From NCBI RefSeq assembly GCF_000307105.1, contig NC_018645.1:1438578-1502577 (forward strand): 64,000 bases of DNA, in the 5' to 3' direction. The DNA is from Desulfobacula toluolica Tol2. GTDB lineage: Bacteria > Desulfobacterota > Desulfobacteria > Desulfobacterales > Desulfobacteraceae. Every line of letters begins with the position of its first letter. The first letter of the stretch is position 1. The translations under genes and the position numbers were made by a program. Of the stretch, positions 57,649 to 64,000 are shown piece after piece. Below the pieces are notes generated by a model. It was not told where the DNA came from. It made no database searches and saw only the letters and a program-made list of their open reading frames with translations.

Positions 57649-57793
57649 TGCATCACCATTGGTGGTTATGCAGTGGTGATGCAAAAAAAATATGCATCAC
57701 CACTCTTTTTGAGGCTCTTGTATCTCTAAATCTTAAATAAAAACAAAAACTTAATTTAAATAAAAAAATAAAGTGGTGATGATGGTTATGCAC
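57649..57793. repeat. Iteron-like cluster of GTGGTGATGCA repeats
   Basis: Copies in both directions: TGCATCACCA (57649-57658), GTGGTTATGCA (57662-57672), GTGGTGATGCA (57673-57683), TGCATCACCAC (57693-57703) and GTGGTGATGATGGTTATGCAC (57773-57793). The third and fourth form a perfect 11-bp inverted repeat with a 9-base A/T spacer; an AT-rich stretch lies at 57720-57772. Position between recombinase and primase genes suggests a replication origin, arm-type sites or an operator. Confidence 0.6.
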
Positions 57794-57843
57794 TTTCCAA
57801 GAATGCTCCGCCCAAAATATTTTATATTTTATCCGGGTCATCA

Positions 57844-58179
57844 TTAGAGATCTCCATCAACTTTTTTTTCCAGTAAGTGTCTATATTGCCCCCTTGATAT
57901 CTTATGTCTGATACTCACCGTCCAACCGGCCTCTTCCAAAATAGATTTTGAGTTGGACAACCGTGAACCCAAAACGCCTGGAGCTGCAAAAGGGTTGGGG
58001 ATATTTTTGTTTTTGGAAATCATGCTGAATGCAGTGCATAGCTCCTTTGCGGTTGCGAGAAAGCTTATTTTAGAAATTTCACCTGTAATCTCTCTGGCAA
58101 TCTTAACTGATTGAATTCCATAAAATTCCACAAAGTCATCCCTTTTTAACTGGGCACATTCAGAGAATAAAATTTCCAT
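57844..58179 (-). CDS. Unknown element protein downstream of the primase
   Basis: Protein of 111 residues overlapping the primase gene by 34 bases. It is basic and helical, with FYGIQSVKIAREITGEISK and a C-terminal SRLSNSKSILEEAGWTVSIRH that resembles a winged-helix tail. No family is recognised. It might be a separated C-terminal domain of the primase/ATPase, since the frame changes just where one would expect that protein to continue. Confidence 0.5.
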   Translation of the reverse strand: MEILFSECAQLKRDDFVEFYGIQSVKIAREITGEISKISFLATAKELCTAFSMISKNKNIPNPFAAPGVLGSRLSNSKSILEEAGWTVSIRHKISRGQYRHLLEKKVDGDL

Positions 58180-60113
58180 ATCAAATCCCTGTTCTTCTTA
58201 ATTTCGGTTTTCAGCAGGGTTTCCCCAGGGAATTCTTTGTTCTGGAATTCCCGTTTAAAATGGATGTCAATGGTCCGGGAAATCAGTTCAGATTCAGTGA
58301 AAGGTTCAATGGACGTGGTAATGACCTGAGTTTTATTCTCTTCATATACATTTCCGGAATTGGTATTGCTGTCCCGCTTCTGGTTCATGGCACCGGTGGC
58401 GCTTACCAGCAGGAAATTAACCATATCTTTTGTCCGGTCCGCCTTTTCCAGGTTGTCCGGGATGACGACCGGGCTTTTGACGGCTTCAGACCGGTAAGAT
58501 GCAACAGAACCCATGGACACGCAATCTGAGCCCATGATCAGATAAGAGTTCAGGCGGGCCGCAAAGGATTTGGCCGCGCCTTGATCTCCGGAAAGCTTGG
58601 TGATGCCCCTGGCCGTCGTCACAAACTCCAGGAGCGGGGTATTCATGACCCGGGCCGCAATATAATATTTGTTTGATTCATTGCAGGCCAGATTATCAAG
58701 GATGGTCTCTTTATATTTTTCCATGCCTTCCTGGATGTTGGCGTCGGGCAGATAATGAATGGGCTCCATCCTTGGCGTGGTTTCTAAAAGTACCCGATCA
58801 TCATTGGCCCCGTTTTGGATCAGCTCAATACTGCCGGCGTGTATCCTGGCGATGTTGTTTTGCTCATTGTTCAGGTCATAATAGATGATTTCTTCAATCT
58901 CATTGGTGTGTATCCATCCCATGGTGGTGGTATGCTTGCCATCTTGATAGGCCTTGGCCCGGAGTACTTCAAGAATGCTTTTGGTGCCGTTGTCGGCATA
59001 GTTAAGGCTGGCGGTTCTGTATAGCAGCGATTTGAAGGCGATATTGTTTCCAAGTTCATAGATGGCGTTCTCATAAAACAGCCTGCAGTTTTCACCGTTC
59101 ACGAAAAAACCGCCCAGGCGATTGAAATAATCAAAGACCACCTCTCCAATTTCATTGGTGCAATTGTTTATTTTTGCTTCTTGGAACATGGCCTTAACCA
59201 TACGAATGATTTTACTCAGGGGCTTGAAATATGGCTTGGCCTGGCCTTTTTTCACCCATTCCTTCAGGTATTGGATCTGCTTATCTGATATCTGTCCAAT
59301 GACGGCTGCAGCCTGGGTAAAATTACCTTTGCCGTATACTGATAAAAGGTCATTTTCCCCTTCCACCAGAACAACCTGGTTGCCGTTAAACGCTTTCATG
59401 TTAAAAAAAAGAGCGTCATTCAGCCGGTGTTTACTGGGGAGCTGGTAGTTATATTTTTTCCGGGGATCCTTAACGGAAAAATGGTAGATCTTACCGGCCT
59501 TATCTTTGTGGGGATAGATATAAACATTCCAGCCAAAGAAATCATGGTATCCGCCTTTTTTATACGGCACAACCAGGCCTGAGTTTAAGATATCCTCCAT
59601 GGAAAAATTCTGTTTCTGAAGTTCGGCAAGCAGCTTGCCGTCCGTATGCCCCACCCGGAACTCTTTCAGGGTCTGATCTGAATGGCTCTGGACCTTTCTT
59701 TGATACTCCAGGGCACGGGGAGTACTGTAAAGGACCTTGGCATAATAATTGGCTGCAGCCTCAAATATCAGTTTGCCCGTGGAATTCTCATCCTGGTCCC
59801 CGTCATGGTCCGGGCCATGATTCCAGAGTTCATAATTGTGTGCCTGGGCAAGATCAACCAGGGCTTCATGTGGGCTGCAGCCCTTCTCTTTAATTACAAA
59901 GTCAATGATACTGCCCCCGGTTTTATCCCCGCATTGGTGGCAGTTCCAGGACCGGGTATCCGGATATATCCGGAAACAGTCATGACCACTGCAAAAAGGA
60001 CATTGTGAAAGATCATAGGCCTTTCCTACCTTTTTAACCGTCCCACCTGTACGCCGCGTGATTTCATTTGTAATATCCACCTGGTTCTTTATTGCTTCAA
60101 AATCGTCCTTCAT
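58146..60113 (-). CDS. CHC2 primase / ATPase of the element, TOPRIM core reduced
   Basis: Protein of 655 residues for replication of the element. The N-terminal zinc finger CPFCSGHDCFRIY...WNCHQCG is of the DnaG CHC2 type. The TOPRIM start VVLVEGENDLLSVYG is present, but QYLKEWVKKGQAK then joins PYFKPLSKII where relatives have the acidic DxD strand, so part of the TOPRIM domain appears deleted. A C-terminal AAA-like ATPase has Walker A GDQGAAKS and VVIPDNLEKADR. It lies upstream of the iteron-like cluster. Confidence 0.78.
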   Translation of the reverse strand: MKDDFEAIKNQVDITNEITRRTGGTVKKVGKAYDLSQCPFCSGHDCFRIYPDTRSWNCHQCGDKTGGSIIDFVIKEKGCSPHEALVDLAQAHNYELWNHGPDHDGDQDENSTGKLIFEAAANYYAKVLYSTPRALEYQRKVQSHSDQTLKEFRVGHTDGKLLAELQKQNFSMEDILNSGLVVPYKKGGYHDFFGWNVYIYPHKDKAGKIYHFSVKDPRKKYNYQLPSKHRLNDALFFNMKAFNGNQVVLVEGENDLLSVYGKGNFTQAAAVIGQISDKQIQYLKEWVKKGQAKPYFKPLSKIIRMVKAMFQEAKINNCTNEIGEVVFDYFNRLGGFFVNGENCRLFYENAIYELGNNIAFKSLLYRTASLNYADNGTKSILEVLRAKAYQDGKHTTTMGWIHTNEIEEIIYYDLNNEQNNIARIHAGSIELIQNGANDDRVLLETTPRMEPIHYLPDANIQEGMEKYKETILDNLACNESNKYYIAARVMNTPLLEFVTTARGITKLSGDQGAAKSFAARLNSYLIMGSDCVSMGSVASYRSEAVKSPVVIPDNLEKADRTKDMVNFLLVSATGAMNQKRDSNTNSGNVYEENKTQVITTSIEPFTESELISRTIDIHFKREFQNKEFPGETLLKTEIKKNRDLIWKFYSLNVPS

Positions 60114-60163
60114 TTTGCTTTGTCGCCTTTCCTGATCTATGTCCTGTTAATCCTCTTAACCTC

Positions 60164-60218
60164 TAAAAAAACAAAGGCCGGATAAAAGATATCCCGGTAT
60201 GGATACCTTTTATCCGGC
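60164..60218 (-). terminator. Intrinsic terminator
   Basis: GCCGGATAAAAG (60177-60188) and CTTTTATCCGGC (60207-60218) form a perfect 12-bp stem; on the minus strand it is followed by CCTTTGTTTTTTT. It ends transcription from the gene at 60226-60816, just before the primase. Confidence 0.85.
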
Positions 60219-60225
60219 TGGGTGG

Positions 60226-60816
60226 TTATGATTGCTCCTTGACAACCTGGGGCATTGTTACTATTTTAGAGTTGTCCTGTGGATCAACACTATTTTTTGA
60301 AGCCGCTGTCTCTGCCTGGTCAGCGGCTTTTTCCTTTTCCCGTTCAGGCACCGGTGAGGACTTGGAAAACAAATCCTTCAAGCTCATAAAATCATCCCGA
60401 ACAACCTTTGCTTTTGGGTATTCATCGCCAAAGGCGGTAATCACGGCGTTGAGCTTTTTTATGGCATGATGAATTTCCCTGGCAGTTTCTTCTTTAGATC
60501 TATTAAACCGTCCATATCGTATACCCTCGTATTCGCATTGTGCGTCAGTGATAATGGATTCCGGGCTTTGGTCAAATTTTGAGACAATCTCATCAATTAA
60601 TCCTTCCTGCTTTTCAATGTACAGTTCAACGATTCTGTTCAAGCTGCTCCTATAGTCTGATGCATCTGCAAAGCCGTTTTCGAATACTTCAAGGTCAGCA
60701 TGTTCCATAAGGACTCCAAGTGTCTTTATGGCAAGATTGTGGCCCAGCATTTCATTTCTGAATTCATCAATATCAAATCCGGTGAATTTTTCTGGTTCAA
60801 AAGTTCCTGTAAGCAA
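60226..60816 (-). CDS. Unknown element protein, 196 residues
   Basis: TTG start at 60816 with GAGGAG upstream. Acidic, helical protein: EFRNEMLGHNLAIKTLGVLMEH near the start, then VELYIEKQEGLIDEIVSKF and EETAREIHHAIKKLNAVITAF, a disordered tail rich in Ala, Glu and Lys (about 150-196). Unrecognised. It has its own terminator and is one of several small genes between primase and Rha. Confidence 0.62.
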   Translation of the reverse strand: MLTGTFEPEKFTGFDIDEFRNEMLGHNLAIKTLGVLMEHADLEVFENGFADASDYRSSLNRIVELYIEKQEGLIDEIVSKFDQSPESIITDAQCEYEGIRYGRFNRSKEETAREIHHAIKKLNAVITAFGDEYPKAKVVRDDFMSLKDLFSKSSPVPEREKEKAADQAETAASKNSVDPQDNSKIVTMPQVVKEQS

Positions 60817-60889
60817 GATATTTCTCCTCTAATACTCAAATACTTTTACTGTCTGTCTGTTGTTATTTGGCCGTCATTCCGGATAAAGG

Positions 60890-61084
60890 TCATGACGACA
60901 CGTTATTAATATGTTTTACGGTTTTGGCCCGCATGGATAAAAACTCCCCGATGGTAAGCTCTTTCCAGGTTTTTCCAGGGGGCAGGCACGAAGTCATTCC
61001 GGCGGTTGCCCATTGGGGCATATCTGCTATCTGTCCTATCTGGATAGCGATTTCCACAAGTTCCTTGTGTTGCTTTTCACACAT
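60890..61084 (-). CDS. Small element protein, 64 residues
   Basis: MCEKQHKELVEIAIQIGQIA opening, then an MPQWATAGMTSCLPPGKTW region and a basic end. A perfect AGGAGG ribosome site lies about 10 bases upstream, which supports a real gene despite its size. Function unknown. Confidence 0.6.
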   Translation of the reverse strand: MCEKQHKELVEIAIQIGQIADMPQWATAGMTSCLPPGKTWKELTIGEFLSMRAKTVKHINNVSS

Positions 61085-61168
61085 TTTTTATTCCCTCCTG
61101 TCTGGCCGACCGCCGCGGATCACGATCAATGGGTGTTCAAATCTCTGATATTGTTTGCCAAAACATGC

Positions 61169-62101
61169 TTATTGGTCCGGTAAATTTCTGAGATTGCCTG
61201 GTAAACTATTCTTTTTAACCGGGGAATCATGATCAATGGTTTTTGTGAATCTGTGAAAATTATATCCCCTGCTTTTCTTGATACGGGATTGAAACTGCCA
61301 TCCAGGAACAGGGACAATGGACTTTTTAAAGGTTCTGATCAGGCCCGCTGCCAGGGTATTCACAGTCGTATATGGATTGGTGATGCCCTTATGCTTTTGG
61401 AGCCAGTTAAAGGCGTCCAGGAGATCTTTGGCTTTGTTGACAAAGGAAACCTCCTTGACCGTGCAGAATTCATCCAGGGTATGGGTGAAATTAAGATCTG
61501 GCATGGGAGTCTGTTTGCTCAGGTTGGCAAGGTATGCATCCACCAGGGCGTTTAACCTGAATACAATGTCATCGCCGGATTCAGTGGGGTTGCGCTTGTA
61601 CAGTTCAAGTGCATCCCGGGTCATGGCCTGCAGCTGGGGAAAGGCGGCAAGGTCGTCAAAGTTGCCATGGCCCCTGTAAATTCGCTTGGCTTCATCCATG
61701 GCCTGTTTTTCCATGGTCAGGAGCGCTTTCCTGGAATTGAGTTCAGCCTTTATGGATGCTGCCTTTTGGTTTAATTCTTTAGGCCGTCCCTGACTTATCT
61801 TTACAAGCTCCTGTTCCATTGCGTTGAAAGCGGCGATATATTTCAGTTTGAATTTGAGAGCCTTCTCCCCGGTAAAGCCCATGGTAAGCAAAGCAAATCC
61901 ATCTCTGCCCATTTCATACATATTGTATGTCTGGCCATTTTGAGGATGGATATAAGGGGTCTCCTGAAAAAACGGGACACCCCTTGTGATGAGTTCTCTA
62001 ATGTCAACCAGAACATGATCATGTCTTTTGCTGAAAGTTTCTGCCACTATCAGGGACGTTGTGATGGGTTTATTATTTTTTGCGATTACAAGATCAGTCA
62101 T
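61169..62101 (-). CDS. Rha-family phage regulatory protein
   Basis: Protein of 310 residues. The N-terminal ~110 residues match phage Rha regulators: SLIVAETFSKRHDHVLVDIREL, NGQTYNMYEMGRDGFALLTMGFTGEKALKFK and YIAAFNAMEQEL. The rest is a charged helical region and a basic C-terminal domain. A ribosome site AGAGGTG precedes the ATG. Rha proteins interfere with or steer lytic development in lambdoid phages; in this element it is probably a regulator. Confidence 0.85.
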   Translation of the reverse strand: MTDLVIAKNNKPITTSLIVAETFSKRHDHVLVDIRELITRGVPFFQETPYIHPQNGQTYNMYEMGRDGFALLTMGFTGEKALKFKLKYIAAFNAMEQELVKISQGRPKELNQKAASIKAELNSRKALLTMEKQAMDEAKRIYRGHGNFDDLAAFPQLQAMTRDALELYKRNPTESGDDIVFRLNALVDAYLANLSKQTPMPDLNFTHTLDEFCTVKEVSFVNKAKDLLDAFNWLQKHKGITNPYTTVNTLAAGLIRTFKKSIVPVPGWQFQSRIKKSRGYNFHRFTKTIDHDSPVKKNSLPGNLRNLPDQ

Positions 62102-62110
62102 TTTTCACCT

Positions 62111-62503
62111 CTAATGCCGGGTTCTAAAATAGTTTTTTGCAACTTGCTTTTGCGTTGTCCAAGCCTTGCTATCGGTGAAAGATTTTACCAGGAGCATGTA
62201 TCCCGTGGCGGTTAAAAAGATCATTGGGTTACGTTGGCCAGTTTCAGGACCGCGGTGGCAATTTATCCCCGCAATTAGATTTCTATGTTCTTCATAGGCC
62301 ACCCGGTAGAAGTCTTCATTTTCAATAAATCGCTTTTTATTATAATGAAAATTTCCTCTTGCTGTTCCATCCGGTCTTTCATGAACCAGGTCCATCATTT
62401 TGAAAGTGATAACGGGTTGGTCCATATAAAGAATTCTGAAAAGGTCGTGACCTTCAATCTTGTGGCAAGCGTAGGGGGGGGCAGATCCCTGCCAGCTCAT
62501 CAA
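62111..62503 (-). CDS. ORF6N-domain regulator
   Basis: Protein of 130 residues. IEGHDLFRILYMDQPVITFKMMDLVHERPDGTARGNFHYNKKRFIENEDFYRV is an ORF6N/KilA-N-type phage DNA-binding domain, followed by IFLTATGYMLLVKSFTDSKAW. The start is uncertain: just after the ATG at 62503 there is a run of eight C (coding strand), and one base less would join an upstream ATG instead. Neighbour of Rha, ten bases apart. Confidence 0.72.
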   Translation of the reverse strand: MMSWQGSAPPYACHKIEGHDLFRILYMDQPVITFKMMDLVHERPDGTARGNFHYNKKRFIENEDFYRVAYEEHRNLIAGINCHRGPETGQRNPMIFLTATGYMLLVKSFTDSKAWTTQKQVAKNYFRTRH

Positions 62504-62524
62504 AGGACGAAAGGAAAAATAATC

Positions 62525-62553
62525 TTGACATTTTGTAGCTTAAAAGCTACTTT
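62525..62553 (+). promoter_or_regulatory. Promoter and palindromic operator of the toxin-antitoxin pair
   Basis: -35 TTGACA (62525-62530), 17-bp spacer, -10 TACTTT (62548-62553). The palindrome GTAGCTTAAAAGCTAC (62535-62550) lies inside the spacer and touches the -10, the usual layout for antitoxin autorepression. Confidence 0.78.
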
Positions 62554-62560
62554 TAATTAA

Positions 62561-62893
62561 ATGGAAACCACTGAAAGATTCATACAAGAATATATCACCG
62601 GGGAAGGTAAAAACCCTTTCAGAGAATGGTTTGATTCCTTGAAAGATATCCGTACCCAGGCAAAGATTGATGTGAGGCTTGGGAGATTGCGCCTTGGTAA
62701 CTTTGGGGATACAAAAAGCTTAGGGAAGGGCGTATATGAATTAAGAATCCATTTTGGCCCTGGATACCGCATCTATTATGGCCTGGAAGGAAATAAAATT
62801 GTTATCTTGCTTTGTGCCGGTGATAAAAGCAGCCAAAAAAAGGATATCAAAAAGGCAGTAACCTTTTGGGAAGAATACAAAGGAGAAAAATGA
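62561..62893 (+). CDS. RelE/ParE-superfamily toxin (addiction module killer type)
   Basis: Toxin of 110 residues in the HigB-like killer family (TIGR02683-like): PFREWFDSLKDIRTQAKIDVRLGRLRLGNFGDTKSLGKGVYELRIHFGPGYRIYYG and LCAGDKSSQKKDIKKA are typical. Such proteins are mRNA interferases or close relatives. The stop overlaps the antitoxin region (ATGATGG), toxin first as in higBA. Confidence 0.88.
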   Translation: METTERFIQEYITGEGKNPFREWFDSLKDIRTQAKIDVRLGRLRLGNFGDTKSLGKGVYELRIHFGPGYRIYYGLEGNKIVILLCAGDKSSQKKDIKKAVTFWEEYKGEK

Positions 62894-63189
62894 TGGCCAC
62901 TGTAAACTATCAAGAAGGGCTTTTGAAACGATTACAGGACCCTGAATATGCCTCTGAATACCTGAATGAAGCATTAAAAGAAGGGTCTCAGGAAATGTTC
63001 ATGCTGGCGCTCCGTGATGTGGCAAAGGCCAAAGGGATTTCACAGGCCGCCAAGGAAGCGAATCTTAACCGGGAAACTATGTACAGGATGTTATCAGAAA
63101 AAGGAAATCCAAATCTTTCAAGCCTGAATAAATTATTGGATACCCTGGGGCTTACATTGACTATCGGGAGAAAAGAAAGCGCCGCATAA
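62893..63189 (+). CDS. Cognate antitoxin (HTH, addiction module antidote)
   Basis: Antitoxin of 98 residues with a C-terminal helix-turn-helix (AKAKGISQAAKEANLNRETMYRMLSEKGNPNLSSLNKLLDTLGL), of the family that pairs with this toxin. Two ATG codons overlap the toxin stop; the second (62893) is better spaced from AGGAG. It should neutralise the toxin and repress the promoter. Confidence 0.88.
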   Translation: MATVNYQEGLLKRLQDPEYASEYLNEALKEGSQEMFMLALRDVAKAKGISQAAKEANLNRETMYRMLSEKGNPNLSSLNKLLDTLGLTLTIGRKESAA

Positions 63190-63267
63190 AGGCTATACAG
63201 GTTACCAGGTGAATGAATAAGAGTTGACCAGGGGAAACCTTTAAAAAATGGAAACGAAGTGATTAAG

Positions 63268-63546
63268 ATGATAACGAAAACTTTCCCTTTTGACATTTCA
63301 GAACATCTTGAAACGGATGAGGATATCCGTGGTTTTCTGAAAGAAACAGCAAACACCGGTGATAATTCGGATTTTATCCATGCATTAAATATTGCCGCTA
63401 AAGCAAGGGGTATGACCGAAATAGCCAAGCAAGCAGGCGTTACCCGCGCCAGCCTGTACAAATCCCTCTCTGAGAATGGTAACCCCAGGTTCGAGACCAT
63501 CAGCAAAATAATTAATGCCCTGGGCTGCAAGCTGGTCATTGCTTAA
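63268..63546 (+). CDS. Second antitoxin-like HTH protein without a toxin
   Basis: Protein of 92 residues with the same architecture as the preceding antitoxin: ALNIAAKARGMTEIAKQAGVTRASLYKSLSENGNPRFETISKIINALGCKL. Start at ATG 63268 or GTG 63259. No toxin-like frame lies between it and the first antitoxin; the 80-bp gap shows no readable remnant. Confidence 0.8.
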   Translation: MITKTFPFDISEHLETDEDIRGFLKETANTGDNSDFIHALNIAAKARGMTEIAKQAGVTRASLYKSLSENGNPRFETISKIINALGCKLVIA

Positions 63547-63547
63547 A

Positions 63548-63820
63548 ATGTCAAACATAATCCAGGTCACAGAATCAAACGGCAATGTTTTTAAGGATAT
63601 CGGCTTTTCCCGGGAACAATCAAACAAGCTTGCCACCAAATCTTATTTGATGATGCAGATTGAGTCTCTCATTAAAAAGAAAGGTATGACCCATGACCAG
63701 GCCTCAAAGCTAATGGGTGTGTCCAGGCCCTGTGTCAGTGATGTAATGCGGGGAAGGATTGATAAATTTACCATTGGCGCCCTGGTGGATATGTTGACCA
63801 AGGCTGGGCTTCGTATTTAA
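63548..63820 (+). CDS. XRE-type HTH protein, HigA2-like antitoxin
   Basis: Protein of 90 residues: FKDIGFSREQSNKLATKSYLMMQIESLIKKKGMTHDQASKLMGVSRPCVSDVMRGRIDKFTIGALVDMLTKAGL. This matches the HigA-like XRE antitoxins that usually follow a RelE-type toxin. Its ATG lies one base after the previous stop. No toxin partner is visible. Confidence 0.8.
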   Translation: MSNIIQVTESNGNVFKDIGFSREQSNKLATKSYLMMQIESLIKKKGMTHDQASKLMGVSRPCVSDVMRGRIDKFTIGALVDMLTKAGLRI

Positions 63821-63853
63821 GGCCGGTGTCACTGTTGTTTTCCTTTTGGGTAT

Positions 63854-63935
63854 TTTGTGGATCATGTATGATCTTTAAACTTATTTGTGGATCATAAAAT
63901 TAAAAATATGATCCACAAATCCATTTGTGGATCAT
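63854..63935. repeat. Four TTTGTGGATCAT repeats, one inverted
   Basis: TTTGTGGATCAT at 63854-63865, 63884-63895 and 63924-63935; the reverse complement at 63909-63920. The second and its inverted neighbour form a stem of 13 bp. They lie between two convergent genes, so a terminator, an operator or an att/replication site are all possible. Confidence 0.55.
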
Positions 63936-63944
63936 ACATGATCC

Positions 63945-64000
63945 TTAAAGAATATCTTTTCCTTCAGCAATATTTATCAATTCTGTGAATGCATAGATTG
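63945..64000 (-). CDS. C-terminal end of a gene running off the right edge
   Basis: The minus-strand frame reads YAFTELINIAEGKDIL and stops at TAA 63945-63947. Seventeen codons in the window; no identification possible. Confidence 0.4.
   Translation of the reverse strand, partial: IYAFTELINIAEGKDIL

Larger units (their letters stand above)
55770..64000. mobile_element. Integrated element at tRNA-His, right end outside window
   Basis: From the tRNA 3' end onward the genes change to phage or satellite type: tyrosine recombinase genes closest to the tRNA, an iteron-like cluster, primase/ATPase, Rha and ORF6N regulators and a toxin-antitoxin group. tRNA 3' ends are classical targets for such recombinases. 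The second att copy was not found in the window, so the right boundary is unknown. Confidence 0.75.

Noticed and set aside
57649-57703. CRISPR-like array
   Set aside because: Repeats are only 10-11 bp, alternate in direction and have irregular spacers; no cas genes.
61126-61317. 63-codon frame inside the end of the Rha gene
   Set aside because: Mostly a shadow of Rha in another frame, without its own ribosome site.

Overview
The window looks like the chromosome of a sulfate-reducing deltaproteobacterium of the Desulfobacterales type (Desulfobacter/Desulfobacula-like). Supporting signs are a HesB-like selenoprotein together with selB, non-pyrrolysine MttB-type methyltransferases beside BCCT transporters, a flavoredoxin-type protein, and an LPS core locus with Kdo8N-type genes. 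This placement is inferred from gene content only; no database was searched.

Layout. 1-5.9 kb (minus): division and cell-wall operon mraZ-rsmH-ftsL-ftsI-murE/murF. murE and murF form one continuous reading frame, a fusion that runs off the left edge. 6.3-11.3 kb (minus): a Gld-type ABC exporter with its auxiliary and DUF4340 proteins. 11.4-15.3 kb: a duplicated ribbon-helix-helix-like protein, then the biotin operon birA-bioY-ecfA-ecfT, whose BirA operator overlaps both the promoter and the birA start codon. 15.6-23.7 kb (plus): a sigma-54 activator, a -24/-12 promoter, two BCCT carriers and two MttB-superfamily methyltransferases, probably for a quaternary amine. 24-31.8 kb: flavoredoxin, ATP-grasp, galE, a U32-like protein, a HesB-like selenoprotein read through an in-frame TGA, an exonuclease, a FliL-like lipoprotein and thiamine pyrophosphokinase. 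31.8-50.7 kb: the LPS block (lptF, lptG, waaA, lpxK, lpxL, heptosyltransferases, ligase, glycosyltransferases, LPS kinase, and kdnA-kdnB-kdsB, which together should make and activate Kdo8N). 51-55.5 kb: a radical SAM protein, hemW, selB and a small membrane protein.

At 55.69 kb lies tRNA-His(GTG). From its 3' end to the right edge the DNA is an integrated phage-like or satellite-like element: two tyrosine-recombinase genes that both lack catalytic residues, an iteron-like repeat cluster, a CHC2 primase/ATPase with an apparently deleted TOPRIM core, Rha and ORF6N regulators, one toxin gene and three antitoxin-like genes. Its far end is outside the window.

Threads across the window. (1) At least seven intergenic copies of an ~85-bp two-hairpin repeat. 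(2) selB and a Sec-encoding gene 24 kb apart. (3) Gene remnants next to the repeats inside the LPS locus. (4) A mobile element that appears to be decaying by in-frame deletion and loss of catalytic residues.
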